Origin: a virus | Direction: 5' to 3' (one strand) | IMG/VR virus record: IMGVR_UViG_3300042287_000745 | Span: 1-64,000 of that record | Length of the DNA: 64,000 nucleotides | Part shown: in pieces, positions 20,237-29,362 of the stretch | How the letters are laid out: the number at the start of each line of letters is the position of its first letter | Position numbering within the stretch: position 1 is the stretch's first letter | Position numbers and translations under genes: made by a program | The notes under the pieces: model-generated | Told to the model about the DNA's origin: nothing | Database searches by the model: none | Seen by the model: the letters and a program-made list of their open reading frames with translations, nothing else

Positions 20237-20824
20237 ATGGCAATACCATTTAATGTAGATAGATTTAAAGCTGAACTAACGAACGGGGGCGCACGACCGA
20301 ACCAGTTTGCAGTTCAATTAACATTTCCTAACTATGTTGCAAGTCGTGCGCTCGCAGTAACTAAAGCTCCATTTTTAATTACTGCGGCAGAATTGCCTGG
20401 TCAAACATTAGGTGTCACTCCGGTTTATTATCGGGGCAGACTAATAACAATGGCCGGTGATAGAACATTTGCACCGTTCAGTTGTACTATACTTAATGAT
20501 TCGGGGTTTACACTTCGGACTGCTATAGAACAATGGATGAATGGCATGGAAAATTTAAGAACAAAAACCGGAGCGTTAACTCCTGCGCAATATCAAACAG
20601 ATATGTTTATATCGCAGTTAGATCGTAACGGTGCTATTCTTAAACAATATAAAATGTTGGGTGTATTCCCAACCGATATTAGTGCAGTTGGTTTGGACTT
20701 TGGTACAAATGACCAAATATCCTCATTCCAAGTTGCATTCCAATATCAGACATTTGAAGTTAGCAGTACGCCAGCTTCACAGTTGGTAGATTCGTTGAAT
20801 ATATTTGGTTCAGTCGCAGGTTAA
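20237..20824 (+). CDS. 19: gp19 tail tube protein
   Basis: Major tail tube subunit inside the sheath. It shows NQFAVQLTFP, FLITAAELPGQTLGVTPVYY and FTLRTAIEQWMNGMENLR, typical of gp19 in T4-like phages. The length of 195 residues is somewhat longer than T4's 163. It follows gp18 by 15 bases with its own GGAG ribosome-binding site. Confidence 0.92.
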   Translation: MAIPFNVDRFKAELTNGGARPNQFAVQLTFPNYVASRALAVTKAPFLITAAELPGQTLGVTPVYYRGRLITMAGDRTFAPFSCTILNDSGFTLRTAIEQWMNGMENLRTKTGALTPAQYQTDMFISQLDRNGAILKQYKMLGVFPTDISAVGLDFGTNDQISSFQVAFQYQTFEVSSTPASQLVDSLNIFGSVAG

Positions 20825-20846
20825 TATTATATAAAGTGATTTAATT

Positions 20847-22388
20847 ATGGCAATTAAGCTATTTGGTTTCACTATCGCTCGAGAAGAAGAGAAGATAGAT
20901 AAAAGAAATCAAGAATTCATGACACCGGTATCTGATGATGGTGCCACTACTATACAATCCAGCGGCATTCAAGCTGGGGGGTATTTTGGCACCTATTTAG
21001 ATATGGATGCTACGGCAAAATCTGAGTCGGATTTAATTACACGATACAGAGAAGCCGCAGCATATTCGGATTGTTCTACAGCAGTAGATGAAATTGTAAC
21101 CGAAGCAATCGCATCCGTGGATGACGATGTTGTAGTAAAAATCAATTTGGACAAGTTAGATATTCCGGATGATATAAAAGATACAATTGAAAATGAATTT
21201 AATAAAATACTTGAGCTATTAGAATTTAATAATAAGGCTCATGATATTTTTAGGCGTTGGTATATTGATGGTAGATTATACTATCAAAAAATTATTGATA
21301 TGAAAAATCCTAAACGAGGGATTGTAGAATTGATGCAAATCGATCCTAGAAAAATTCGTAAAGTAAAAGAAATTAAGAAGGAAAAGGATGTAAATTCCGG
21401 TATAGATATAGTTAAAGATATAAAAGAATTCTTTATCTATAACGAAAAGGGAATAAATTATAATCCGAATTATTCATTCTCTACTACTGCAAATCAAGGC
21501 ATTCGAATTTCACCTGACGCAGTGGCATTTGTTCCTTCTGGGATGATGGATTTAGAAAAGAATGTTGTACTTGGTTATTTACATAAATCGATCAAGGCAG
21601 TAAATCAACTAAAAATGATGGAAGATGCTCTGGTAATTTACAGATTAGCAAGAGCACCTGAACGTAGAATATTTTACATTGATGTAGGCAATTTACCTAA
21701 AATTAAAGCTGAGCAATATTTAAAAGATATTATGGCTCGCTACAGAAATAAAATTGTATATGATTCTAGCACAGGTGAAATTCGAGATGATAGGAAATTT
21801 ATGTCATTGCTTGAAGATTTTTGGTTACCTCGCAGAGAAGGTGGCAGAGGAACCGAAATTACTACATTACCTGGCGGGGAAAATTTAGGACAGATTGAAG
21901 ATATTAATTACTTTCAAACTAAATTATATCAAGCATTAAATGTTCCTTTATCTAGAATGCAGGCACAATCTGGTATATCTTTTGGTAGAGCAACAGAAAT
22001 TACTAGAGATGAATTAAAATTTGCAAAATTTGTAGGTAGACTTCGTAAAAAGTTTAATATTTTATTTAATGATATTTTAAAAACACAATTGCTATTAAAG
22101 GGTGTGTTGACAGATAAAGATTGGGAAAGTATTAAAGAAAAGATTCAATATAAGTATGCGCAAGATCAATACTTTGATGAAATGAAGAGTGCTGAGAATT
22201 ATAGAAATCAAATTGATTTATTAAATATGATAACCCCGTATGTTGGTACATATTTTAGTCAACGATTTGTAATGAAAGATGTACTACGTATGTCAGATAA
22301 AGAAATACAAATTATGAAAACTGAGATTGAGCAAGAGCCCGCTCCTCAGCCAATAAATACAGAACAACCCGGAAATCCGCAGCAATAG
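20847..22388 (+). CDS. 20: gp20 portal protein
   Basis: Portal vertex protein forming the dodecameric DNA channel. Conserved segments include YREAAAYSDCSTAVDEIVTE, the RRWYIDGRLYYQKIIDM block, DALVIYRLARAPERRIFYID and the FWLPRREGGRGTEITTLPGG segment. The length of 513 residues matches the family. The acidic, Pro/Gln-rich C-terminal tail is also usual. It is followed by prohead core genes. Confidence 0.95.
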   Translation: MAIKLFGFTIAREEEKIDKRNQEFMTPVSDDGATTIQSSGIQAGGYFGTYLDMDATAKSESDLITRYREAAAYSDCSTAVDEIVTEAIASVDDDVVVKINLDKLDIPDDIKDTIENEFNKILELLEFNNKAHDIFRRWYIDGRLYYQKIIDMKNPKRGIVELMQIDPRKIRKVKEIKKEKDVNSGIDIVKDIKEFFIYNEKGINYNPNYSFSTTANQGIRISPDAVAFVPSGMMDLEKNVVLGYLHKSIKAVNQLKMMEDALVIYRLARAPERRIFYIDVGNLPKIKAEQYLKDIMARYRNKIVYDSSTGEIRDDRKFMSLLEDFWLPRREGGRGTEITTLPGGENLGQIEDINYFQTKLYQALNVPLSRMQAQSGISFGRATEITRDELKFAKFVGRLRKKFNILFNDILKTQLLLKGVLTDKDWESIKEKIQYKYAQDQYFDEMKSAENYRNQIDLLNMITPYVGTYFSQRFVMKDVLRMSDKEIQIMKTEIEQEPAPQPINTEQPGNPQQ

Positions 22389-22396
22389 GAGTCATT

Positions 22397-22723
22397 ATGG
22401 AAAAAGACACAATTAGAAGTATGGTAAGTAATATTATCGCTAACCGCGAAACCGATGCTATGCGAGACTTTGATGCGGCTATCGCAGATAAGCTAACAGA
22501 TGCACTTGACCATAAAAAACAAGAAGTTGCATCTGGTTTAGGTGAATCAGATGACAATGCACCAGGAGTTGCAAGCGGAAGAGGCCCAGCCGGCGGTTCC
22601 GGGTTAACCAAAAAAATACTAGACGTAGCTGCAGCAATTGGCGACGTGTTTACCGGTGAAGCTGGTAAAAAAATGGCAGAGCCAACTCCTACTCCGCCTG
22701 CTACTCCTAAGAAACCAAAATAA
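22397..22723 (+). CDS. Probable prohead core protein (gp67/gp68-type)
   Basis: A 108-residue protein placed between portal and prohead protease genes, where T4 has core genes 67 and 68. The N-terminal segment (IRSMVSNIIANRETDAMRDF, then DAAIADKLTDALDHKKQEVA) has the helical pattern of prohead core proteins in marine T4-like phages. The rest is Gly/Pro/Ala-rich and probably disordered. The assignment is by position and motif. Confidence 0.5.
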   Translation: MEKDTIRSMVSNIIANRETDAMRDFDAAIADKLTDALDHKKQEVASGLGESDDNAPGVASGRGPAGGSGLTKKILDVAAAIGDVFTGEAGKKMAEPTPTPPATPKKPK

Positions 22724-22729
22724 ACTAAG

Positions 22730-23971
22730 ATGAAAAAATTTAATTCAATTCGAGAAGAGTCTCTTTTAGAAAAATTAAAATCTTCGGATCCTACTGGCAA
22801 GTGGATACATGATTTTGTAAAAAGTGACAATCCTAAATTTGCAGGTAAAAGCAAACAGGAAAGAATCCGCATGGCTTTAGGTGCATCATATGCTGCTAAG
22901 CGCAATGAAGAAGTTGAAGTTGAAATTGATGAGCAAATGGTACCACCTAAAGGGTTTCGTAAACCTGGTGATGACCGAGGCACAGAAATGGGCGGCGGCG
23001 GAGCCGGAGTCGGCAGCACTACAACTAGTAATGTCGGCAAAACAGTTCCAATTGGAGGTGTTTATCGTAGATATGCAGAACCTGCAGCTGAGCCAGTTAA
23101 AACAGAACCTGCTAAACCTGATCTTAAAACTAGATATGATGCGGAGATGGAAAAGGTTCGTGCTGGGAATACTAGTACAAAGAAACAAGATTATCCCACA
23201 TTGACCGACGTAATTCCCGAACCTTCGAAAACTAGTAAACCCGATCGTGCAGGTAGAAAAGAACCTACAATGGGAGAACCGGTTTCTCCCCCAGATCGTA
23301 TGGGCAGAAGAGAACCTACAATGGGTGAGCCTTCAACAAAACTTACAAAACGAGAAATTGCGTCTCGTCTAAGAGAACCAAGTGGACCAATTGGCGAGGA
23401 ATTAGACGCACCTAAAACACAAGCATCACAATTAAAAGATATGTTATCTAATCCACAACATATTAGTAATCCTGAGCATAAGTCGCAATTAGAAAAACGA
23501 TACAAAATTGCAAAAGATAGAGAAGATTTAGATCAGGGGCAGGCTGTAGATAAAACAGGTAAAGCAATGGCGGTATTACCACCTGCAGATTTTGCTAAAA
23601 AGAATCCGAATTTTAATAAAGAACATTCGGAAGAATATGATACTAGTATAACGGCATTAGATGAGATTGCTAAAAAAATAAAAATCAAAATTAATTATCC
23701 TACGCAAACTAAAGCAGAAATTGCGCAGGCTAAATATAGAAAACAAAGCGGTTTACCTGATCCTAGCTATTATAAAAAGTATGCTGCCCAGAAACAAGCA
23801 GAAATTGATGCTATGAAAAATGAAGCTGCTAAGCCCGGCCTTTATGCAAATATACAGGCTAAACGTAAACGTATTGCTGCGGGCAGTAATGAAAAAATGC
23901 GCAAACCCGGTACTGAAGGTGCGCCAACCGCTCAAGCGTTTAAAGATGCTGCAAAAACAGCTAAGAAATAA
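22730..23971 (+). CDS. Conserved low-complexity protein of the capsid operon
   Basis: A 413-residue protein. The first ~60 residues contain DPTGKWIHDFVKSDNPKFAG and KSKQERIRMALGASYAAKR, a short domain that recurs in several proteins of marine T4-like phages. The remainder is Lys/Pro/Glu-rich, largely disordered, and has two near-identical blocks of the form RREPTMGEP. Position between portal and protease suggests an internal head or scaffold role. No catalytic motif is seen. Confidence 0.5.
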   Translation: MKKFNSIREESLLEKLKSSDPTGKWIHDFVKSDNPKFAGKSKQERIRMALGASYAAKRNEEVEVEIDEQMVPPKGFRKPGDDRGTEMGGGGAGVGSTTTSNVGKTVPIGGVYRRYAEPAAEPVKTEPAKPDLKTRYDAEMEKVRAGNTSTKKQDYPTLTDVIPEPSKTSKPDRAGRKEPTMGEPVSPPDRMGRREPTMGEPSTKLTKREIASRLREPSGPIGEELDAPKTQASQLKDMLSNPQHISNPEHKSQLEKRYKIAKDREDLDQGQAVDKTGKAMAVLPPADFAKKNPNFNKEHSEEYDTSITALDEIAKKIKIKINYPTQTKAEIAQAKYRKQSGLPDPSYYKKYAAQKQAEIDAMKNEAAKPGLYANIQAKRKRIAAGSNEKMRKPGTEGAPTAQAFKDAAKTAKK

Positions 23972-23980
23972 GAGGCAATA

Positions 23981-24364
23981 ATGGCAGTCACAAAAACAGT
24001 ACTTAAGAAAGTTAGACAACAAGCTTCGGTAAAACTTATTGGAGATGGTCAAGCAAATATAACAACTTTTGATCTTAAGTTGGCGGATGAAACTTTAGAC
24101 AATGGCAATGTGGCCATGAATATTACCGGTATGGTGTGGTCTACTCCCGGGGTAACACCAATCGTAATTACGCGAAATGGGAATGTTACGCAATATTTGT
24201 CTGGTAATGATAATTGGACATTGACGCAAATGTTTGGTATTTCTGATACAGTTGCAAATTCTGCAAATATTTCTATCGCAATGCCGGCAAATTCTTTATT
24301 GTATTTGTCAATTACAAAAGCTAGCGGATTTATTGAACCAAATCAACAAATAGTACCTAGGTAA
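23981..24364 (+). CDS. Conserved virion-associated protein
   Basis: A 127-residue beta-rich protein beginning MAVTKTVLKKVRQQASVKLI, with LKLADETLDNGNVAMNIT and YLSGNDNWTLTQMFG. This sequence type recurs just before the prohead protease gene in marine T4-like phages. No enzymatic motif is present. A head-surface or structural role is inferred from context only. Confidence 0.55.
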   Translation: MAVTKTVLKKVRQQASVKLIGDGQANITTFDLKLADETLDNGNVAMNITGMVWSTPGVTPIVITRNGNVTQYLSGNDNWTLTQMFGISDTVANSANISIAMPANSLLYLSITKASGFIEPNQQIVPR

Positions 24365-24370
24365 ATAGAT

Positions 24371-25021
24371 ATGAGACTAATTAAAGAAGTTGCTCAAGAT
24401 TTAAAGTACCTCACCGAAGAAAAACAAGGTGGCGGCAAAACCATTTATATCGAAGGCGTATTTGCTCAAGCAAATAGAAAAAATAAAAATAATAGAACTT
24501 ATGGCAAACCTATTATGGAGCGCGAAGTTCAAAAATATAAAGAGCTAATTGAACAAAAAAGATCTTTGGGCGAATTAGGTCATCCGGATAACCCATCGAT
24601 TAATTTGCACCAAGTTTCTCATTTAATTACAAAATTAGAAATGAATGGTAGCGATGTGTATGGTAAAGCAAAAATACTAGAAACTCCAATGGGTATTATT
24701 GCAAGAAATTTAATTGAAAACGAAGTTCAATTAGGTGTATCAACTAGAGGTCTTGGATCTCTAAAAATGAATTCTGAAGGCGTCAATGAAGTGCAGGATG
24801 ATTTTCATCTTGCGACAGTAGACATTGTAGCTGATCCATCTGCCCCAGATGCCTTTGTTCAAGGTATTATGGAATCTGCGGAATGGATATTAGAAAGCGG
24901 TATCTGGAAAGCTGTGCATATAGAAAATGCACAAAAGGAAATAAGAAAAACTTCTGGTAAAAATCTGGAAGAAACCAAATTAAGAATTTTCGAACAATTC
25001 TTATCCCGAGTGTCTAGATAA
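24371..25021 (+). CDS. 21: gp21 prohead maturation protease
   Basis: Serine protease that cleaves scaffold and capsid precursors. The catalytic His is in GELGHPDNPSINL (His71) and the nucleophile in GVSTRGLGS (Ser124), as in U9/U35-type prohead proteases. The length of 216 residues equals that of typical T4-like gp21. It lies directly upstream of scaffold gp22 and capsid gp23. Confidence 0.92.
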   Translation: MRLIKEVAQDLKYLTEEKQGGGKTIYIEGVFAQANRKNKNNRTYGKPIMEREVQKYKELIEQKRSLGELGHPDNPSINLHQVSHLITKLEMNGSDVYGKAKILETPMGIIARNLIENEVQLGVSTRGLGSLKMNSEGVNEVQDDFHLATVDIVADPSAPDAFVQGIMESAEWILESGIWKAVHIENAQKEIRKTSGKNLEETKLRIFEQFLSRVSR

Positions 25022-25028
25022 CTAGAAT

Positions 25029-25036
25029 TATAAATA
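25029..25036 (+). promoter_or_regulatory. T4-type late promoter upstream of scaffold gene
   Basis: Exact TATAAATA box 7 bases after the gp21 stop codon and 35 bases before the gp22 start, which has an AGGAG ribosome-binding site. It would drive separate late expression of scaffold and capsid. Confidence 0.72.
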
Positions 25037-25071
25037 ATGCTTGAGTATATTCATACAATTAGGAGACTCTA

Positions 25072-26436
25072 ATGTCAGTAGAAAGCAAAATTAAGGAATT
25101 GTTGGAGAATGTAAAGGTCAAAGCTTCTTTAGATGAAGCTGCCGGAAGTTCGTCCAATGTAACAAAGGATTCCTCGATCAAACCTGCCAATGGAGGAGAT
25201 TCATCTTCTCCTAAACAAGGTAGTTCAGAAGAAGCATCCCATGAAGATCGCGGAGAAAATGAAGCAAATCAAGGCGCCATTACTGCAAAAGGTATTTCTA
25301 AAAATACTATTGCGATGAAAGGTTCAGTTGGAGTAGCCCCTAACTTTACTACGGTTCAAGGTACACCGAACCTAGGTGCTAGTTGGCCAGCCATTCCTAT
25401 GAATACCGGTATTCGTGAGGAAGAAGAAGTTGTTTCTGAGGCAGATACGGATAGCACAATAAATGACCGATATAAGGACATTCAGACATCCGTAGACGAC
25501 AAAGGCCGCTTAGTCTACAAGAAAGATAAAAACGTAGAAGTTAAATCTTCGGTTGACGATCAAGGTCGTTTACAATTTAAAGATACCGCTAGAGGCAATG
25601 AAACATCTACAGATAAAGCAGGTAAAATTGTCTTTAGGCGTGCGGAAGGGGTTGAGACAGGGGACGACGAAAATATGGACGAATTGTCAGAAGCAGATCA
25701 AGAATTAAATATTGATATGGCATCTATTTTCGGCGAAGACTTATCCGAAGAATTTAGAGAAAAAGCAACATCCATTTTTGAAGCAGCAGTCATTGCTAAA
25801 GTCAACGATGAAATGGAAAGAGTTTGCGAAGCATTAGAAGAAAAATATTCTGCAGAGTTTGAAGAATATACAGAAAGCATTGTTGAAAAGGTCGATGCTT
25901 ATCTAAACTATGTAGTTGAAAACTATATGGAAGAAAACAAACTAGCAATCGATAATGGGTTGCGTACTGAAATAGCCGAAGATTTTATGTCGGGACTTAA
26001 GGCGCTCTTCAAAGAACATTATATTGAAGTGCCTGAGGAAAAATATGATGTAATAGGTGAATTACAAAGTAAGGTAACAGATTTAGAAGAAAGTCTAGAT
26101 CGTCAACTAGAACAAAATGTTGGTTTACATACTGAAGTGTCGTCTTTAAAGAAACATTTAATTATCAGTGAAATGACTGATGATTTAGCTGACACCCAAG
26201 TTAATAAATTAACGAAACTTTTAGACGGTGTAAATTTTGAGAATGAAGAAATTTACAGAGAAAAGGTTGCGGTAATTAAGGAAAATTATTTCCCAGTAAC
26301 ATCTGGAAAAGAGTCTTTCACAATTTCCCAAACACAACCCCTTGTAGAAGAAACTAGTATTGAAGAAAGCTTCGCTTCTAATGATGTCGTATCTTCGTAT
26401 GCTAAAGCCTTATCAAGAACAATTAAACGAGTATAA
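25072..26436 (+). CDS. 22: gp22 prohead scaffold protein
   Basis: Internal scaffold of the prohead, 454 residues, very acidic and helical. The N-terminal third is low-complexity with repeated DDKGRLVYK, DDQGRLQFK and DKAGKIVFR blocks. From residue ~210 it reads as a long coiled coil, including EEFREKATSIFEAAVIAKVN and a segment of repeated heptads around VTDLEESLDRQLEQN. This matches gp22 of marine T4-like phages, though it is longer than T4 gp22 (269). It lies between protease and capsid genes. Confidence 0.85.
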   Translation: MSVESKIKELLENVKVKASLDEAAGSSSNVTKDSSIKPANGGDSSSPKQGSSEEASHEDRGENEANQGAITAKGISKNTIAMKGSVGVAPNFTTVQGTPNLGASWPAIPMNTGIREEEEVVSEADTDSTINDRYKDIQTSVDDKGRLVYKKDKNVEVKSSVDDQGRLQFKDTARGNETSTDKAGKIVFRRAEGVETGDDENMDELSEADQELNIDMASIFGEDLSEEFREKATSIFEAAVIAKVNDEMERVCEALEEKYSAEFEEYTESIVEKVDAYLNYVVENYMEENKLAIDNGLRTEIAEDFMSGLKALFKEHYIEVPEEKYDVIGELQSKVTDLEESLDRQLEQNVGLHTEVSSLKKHLIISEMTDDLADTQVNKLTKLLDGVNFENEEIYREKVAVIKENYFPVTSGKESFTISQTQPLVEETSIEESFASNDVVSSYAKALSRTIKRV

Positions 26437-26438
26437 CT

Positions 26439-26446
26439 TATAAATT
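26439..26446 (+). promoter_or_regulatory. Late-promoter-like box upstream of capsid gene
   Basis: TATAAATT, one mismatch from the TATAAATA consensus, starting 36 bases before the gp23 ATG. A second, weaker near-match (TGTAAATA at 26455) sits too close to the ribosome-binding site to be useful. The high demand for capsid protein makes a dedicated late promoter plausible. Confidence 0.5.
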
Positions 26447-26474
26447 ACATAAGTTGTAAATAAAGGAGAATTAC

Positions 26475-27758
26475 ATGTTTTTATCCGAGAATTATCAACA
26501 AAAGTGGGGCGCAATTTTAGATCATCCTGATCTACCCCAAATTAAAGATTCGTATAAGCGTGCTGTTACTGCAGTATTATTAGAGAATCAAGAAAAATCT
26601 TTACGTGAAGAGCGTCAAGCGCTTTTCGAAACACCTTCGAATAACATCAGCGCAACTGATGGTATTCAAAAGTATGACCCAATTCTAATTGGCCTAGTCC
26701 GTCGCGCAATGCCTAATCTAATGGCTTATGACATTTGCGGTGTACAACCAATGACAGGTCCTACTGGCCTAATCTTCGCAATGCGTTCGATGTATGGTTC
26801 GGAGCGTAATAACACTACGACCCGTAAAGAAGCATTATTCAATGAAGCCAATACTGGATTCTCTGGCGGCTTTACTGATGGTACAGGTAACAATCCTGTA
26901 TTCGGTGCTTACAATACAGGTAATGCGATTCCAACGGGGTCGATGGAAGCTAAGAGTGATTACGCAGAAATGTCTTTCTCGATTGACAAGACAACAGTTA
27001 CTGCTAAATCACGTGCATTGAAAGCAGAATACACCGTTGAATTGGCACAAGACTTAAAAGCAATTCATGGTCTTGACGCTGAAGCAGAATTATCGAACAT
27101 TCTTTCGCAAGAATTTATGTTTGAGATTAATCGCGAAGTTGTTCGTACAATCTACAAAGTTGCTAAAGCAGGTTCGCCTTCAACAGCAACAGCAGGTACA
27201 TTTGACTTAGATATTGATTCAAACGGACGTTGGTCTGTAGAGCGCTTTAAAGGCTTGTTATTTAATATCGAACGTGATGCTAACCACATTGCACAAGACA
27301 CTCGTAGAGGAAAAGGTAACTTCATCGTTTGCTCAGCAGACGTTGCAAGTGCACTAGCTATGTCAGGCGTATTAGATTATGCTCCAGCATTAAGCACAAA
27401 TCTAAATGTTGATGATACAGGCAATACATTCGCAGGCGTTTTAAACGGACGTTATAGAGTTTATATTGACCCGTATTCGTCGAATTTGGGTGCTACTAAC
27501 CAGTTCTATGTAGTTGGTTACAAAGGTACAAGTCCTTACGATGCAGGTATGTTCTATTGCCCATACGTTCCGTTACAAATGGTTCGTGCAATTGATCCTA
27601 ACAGCTTCCAGCCAAAAATCGGCTTTAAGACACGTTATGGCCTAATTGCTAACCCATATGTAACTTCGTCGGATAGCTTGTCGGATTCGGATGGCGATAG
27701 CTTCACAGCAAATCGCAATCAGTATTATCGTCGTACCAAGGTTGCGAACCTAATGTAA
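26475..27758 (+). CDS. 23: gp23 major capsid protein precursor
   Basis: Major head protein with HK97 fold, 427 residues. Conserved segments include YDICGVQPMTGPTGLIFAMR, the AELSNILSQEFMFEINREVV helix and YCPYVPLQMVRAIDP. A likely gp21 cleavage site of type LxE is LFE at residues 50-52, giving a mature protein of about 375 residues; that site is inferred. Codon use is visibly richer in G and C than its neighbours, as expected for the most highly expressed gene. It has an AAGGAG ribosome-binding site and is followed by a strong terminator. Confidence 0.96.
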   Translation: MFLSENYQQKWGAILDHPDLPQIKDSYKRAVTAVLLENQEKSLREERQALFETPSNNISATDGIQKYDPILIGLVRRAMPNLMAYDICGVQPMTGPTGLIFAMRSMYGSERNNTTTRKEALFNEANTGFSGGFTDGTGNNPVFGAYNTGNAIPTGSMEAKSDYAEMSFSIDKTTVTAKSRALKAEYTVELAQDLKAIHGLDAEAELSNILSQEFMFEINREVVRTIYKVAKAGSPSTATAGTFDLDIDSNGRWSVERFKGLLFNIERDANHIAQDTRRGKGNFIVCSADVASALAMSGVLDYAPALSTNLNVDDTGNTFAGVLNGRYRVYIDPYSSNLGATNQFYVVGYKGTSPYDAGMFYCPYVPLQMVRAIDPNSFQPKIGFKTRYGLIANPYVTSSDSLSDSDGDSFTANRNQYYRRTKVANLM

Positions 27759-27788
27759 TTGAAGTAGCCGACAGTAAGATCGGAATTT

Positions 27789-27817
27789 AAAGGGGGAAGG
27801 AAACTTCCCCCTTTTTT
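27789..27817 (+). terminator. Intrinsic terminator after the capsid gene
   Basis: Perfect 8-base-pair stem GGGGGAAG / CTTCCCCC with a GAAA tetraloop (27792-27811), preceded by AAA and followed by six T residues. It lies 31 bases after the gp23 stop codon and would end the head operon transcript. Confidence 0.92.
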
Positions 27818-27832
27818 AACCTTTGTATCGGC

Positions 27833-27840
27833 TATAAATA
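27833..27840 (+). promoter_or_regulatory. T4-type late promoter after the capsid terminator
   Basis: Exact TATAAATA box located 16 bases beyond the capsid terminator and 23 bases before the next ATG. Terminator followed by a new late promoter marks a clean transcription-unit boundary. Confidence 0.75.
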
Positions 27841-27862
27841 ATAAGATGAAGAAAGGAGTACA

Positions 27863-28450
27863 ATGGCATACACTGCAAACATAGACGTTATTCAAAATGC
27901 TATATCGGAATCACAAACAACCACATATGATTATTTACGACCAAATGCGTTTAGATTCAGTTTAAAAGATTTACCTAAAGTCTCATTTACTTGCCAATCA
28001 GCAAATCTTCCAGATTTACAATTAGGATATGCTATTCAAAGTACTCCTTTTGTGGATTTGCCGACGGTCGGAGATAAAATAAACTTCGGTGAGTTTACAA
28101 TCAGATTTATTGTTGCTGAAGATATGAGAAACTATCTTGAATTGTATCGTTGGATAATTGGTTTGGGATTCCCTAAAGATTATTCACAATTCAAAACATT
28201 TTCGGATAATAAAGTAAGTAGATTTCCATTTGTCACAAAGAAGGATGGAACTGAGGAAATTTTGGCATACTCGGATGGTACGTTGACTATTCTCGACTCG
28301 ACAAACTCGCCTAAAGTAAATATAATATTTAAAAACCTGTTCCCTATATCATTACAGGCTTTGGATTTTGATATTACTTCTCAGACCGTAGAGTATTTTA
28401 CTGCAATTGCTACATTTAAATATACTATTTTCGAAGTAGAACCTTTATAA
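27863..28450 (+). CDS. Tail-tube-like structural protein
   Basis: A 195-residue protein with its own late promoter and AAAGGAG ribosome-binding site. Segments such as FTCQSANLPDLQLGYAIQST, PFVDLPTVGDKINFGEFTIR and ELYRWIIGLGFPKDY resemble gp19-like tail-tube-fold proteins of marine T4-like phages. It could be a baseplate tube-cap component (gp48/gp54 type) or a second tube protein; I cannot decide between these. The same length as gp19 is suggestive but not proof. Confidence 0.5.
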   Translation: MAYTANIDVIQNAISESQTTTYDYLRPNAFRFSLKDLPKVSFTCQSANLPDLQLGYAIQSTPFVDLPTVGDKINFGEFTIRFIVAEDMRNYLELYRWIIGLGFPKDYSQFKTFSDNKVSRFPFVTKKDGTEEILAYSDGTLTILDSTNSPKVNIIFKNLFPISLQALDFDITSQTVEYFTAIATFKYTIFEVEPL

Positions 28451-28471
28451 TTTTTTTAATTTGGAGTTATT

Positions 28472-29359
28472 ATGAATACAAAAGTAAAACCTATGCCCCT
28501 GCCTTCAATTCCTAAATTGCCAAAGGCAGGCGGCAATCAAGAGGCAGCAAACAATCCCAACGAAAAAAAGCTAGAAGTAAAACTAGACGACCTTCGTAAA
28601 GAACGTATTTTCATTGCCACTCCCTGTTATGGTGGGCAATTAACCGAAGCATATTTTAGATCAACTATTCGATTACTAACTTTCTGTAATCAACATCAAA
28701 TTCCTATTGCGTTTGGAACTATTGCGAATGAATCGTTGGTTACTAGAGCTAGAAATGTTTTGGTGGCATATTTCCTACAAAGCGATTTTACTCGTCTAAT
28801 GTTTATTGATGCAGATATCGAATTCCAAGTTGAGGATGTTATTAAACTTATTGCCCATAATAAGGATGTTGCCGTCGGCGCATATCCTAAAAAGGGTGTT
28901 AATTGGCAGCGTATTCGTGAAAGCGTTCGGCAAAATGATACTACGTATGACGATAAACAGATTGCATCGTTTGGTAGTGATTATGCAATTAACTTTAAAT
29001 TTATTAACCGCGAACAAAAACAAATTGCAATTGAAAACGGATTAATTCGTTTACATGATGGTGCAACCGGGTTTATGATGATTAAGCGAGAAGTTATTGA
29101 TAAAATGATTGAGGCATATCCAGATCTAAAATATAACAATGATTTGAATACACCGCCGGAATTAAATCCTCATTTTTACGCATTCTTCGATACAATGATT
29201 GATCCAAAGGATAAACGATATCTATCTGAAGATTATACGTTTAGTCGTAGATGGCAAGACATCGGCGGTGAAATTTGGCTTGACCCGTCAATCTCTTTGA
29301 ACCATTATGGTTCGTTTAATTTCCAAGGTAACCCTTCTCAAATTATTCAAGTAGGGTAA
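28472..29359 (+). CDS. GT-A-fold glycosyltransferase-like protein
   Basis: A 295-residue protein. After a Pro/Lys-rich leader, the core begins RIFIATPCYGGQLTEAYFRS, and the LMFIDADIEF segment supplies a DxD-type metal/nucleotide-sugar site. The later DGATGFMMIKREVIDKM and LSEDYTFSRRWQDIGGEIWL blocks are typical of phage-encoded Anp1/GT2-related glycosyltransferases. The acceptor is unknown. It sits alone between a tail gene and uvsY. Confidence 0.7.
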   Translation: MNTKVKPMPLPSIPKLPKAGGNQEAANNPNEKKLEVKLDDLRKERIFIATPCYGGQLTEAYFRSTIRLLTFCNQHQIPIAFGTIANESLVTRARNVLVAYFLQSDFTRLMFIDADIEFQVEDVIKLIAHNKDVAVGAYPKKGVNWQRIRESVRQNDTTYDDKQIASFGSDYAINFKFINREQKQIAIENGLIRLHDGATGFMMIKREVIDKMIEAYPDLKYNNDLNTPPELNPHFYAFFDTMIDPKDKRYLSEDYTFSRRWQDIGGEIWLDPSISLNHYGSFNFQGNPSQIIQVG

Positions 29360-29362
29360 TTT

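Noticed and set aside
22101-22140. TTGACA with a TATTAA 17 bases later in the portal gene
   Set aside because: The -10 box has only 4 of 6 matches and it would initiate within the portal operon without a clear purpose.
22312-23040. A 242-codon open frame on the - strand across the prohead core genes
   Set aside because: It is Pro/Ser-rich shadow coding opposite low-complexity genes and has no recognisable motif.
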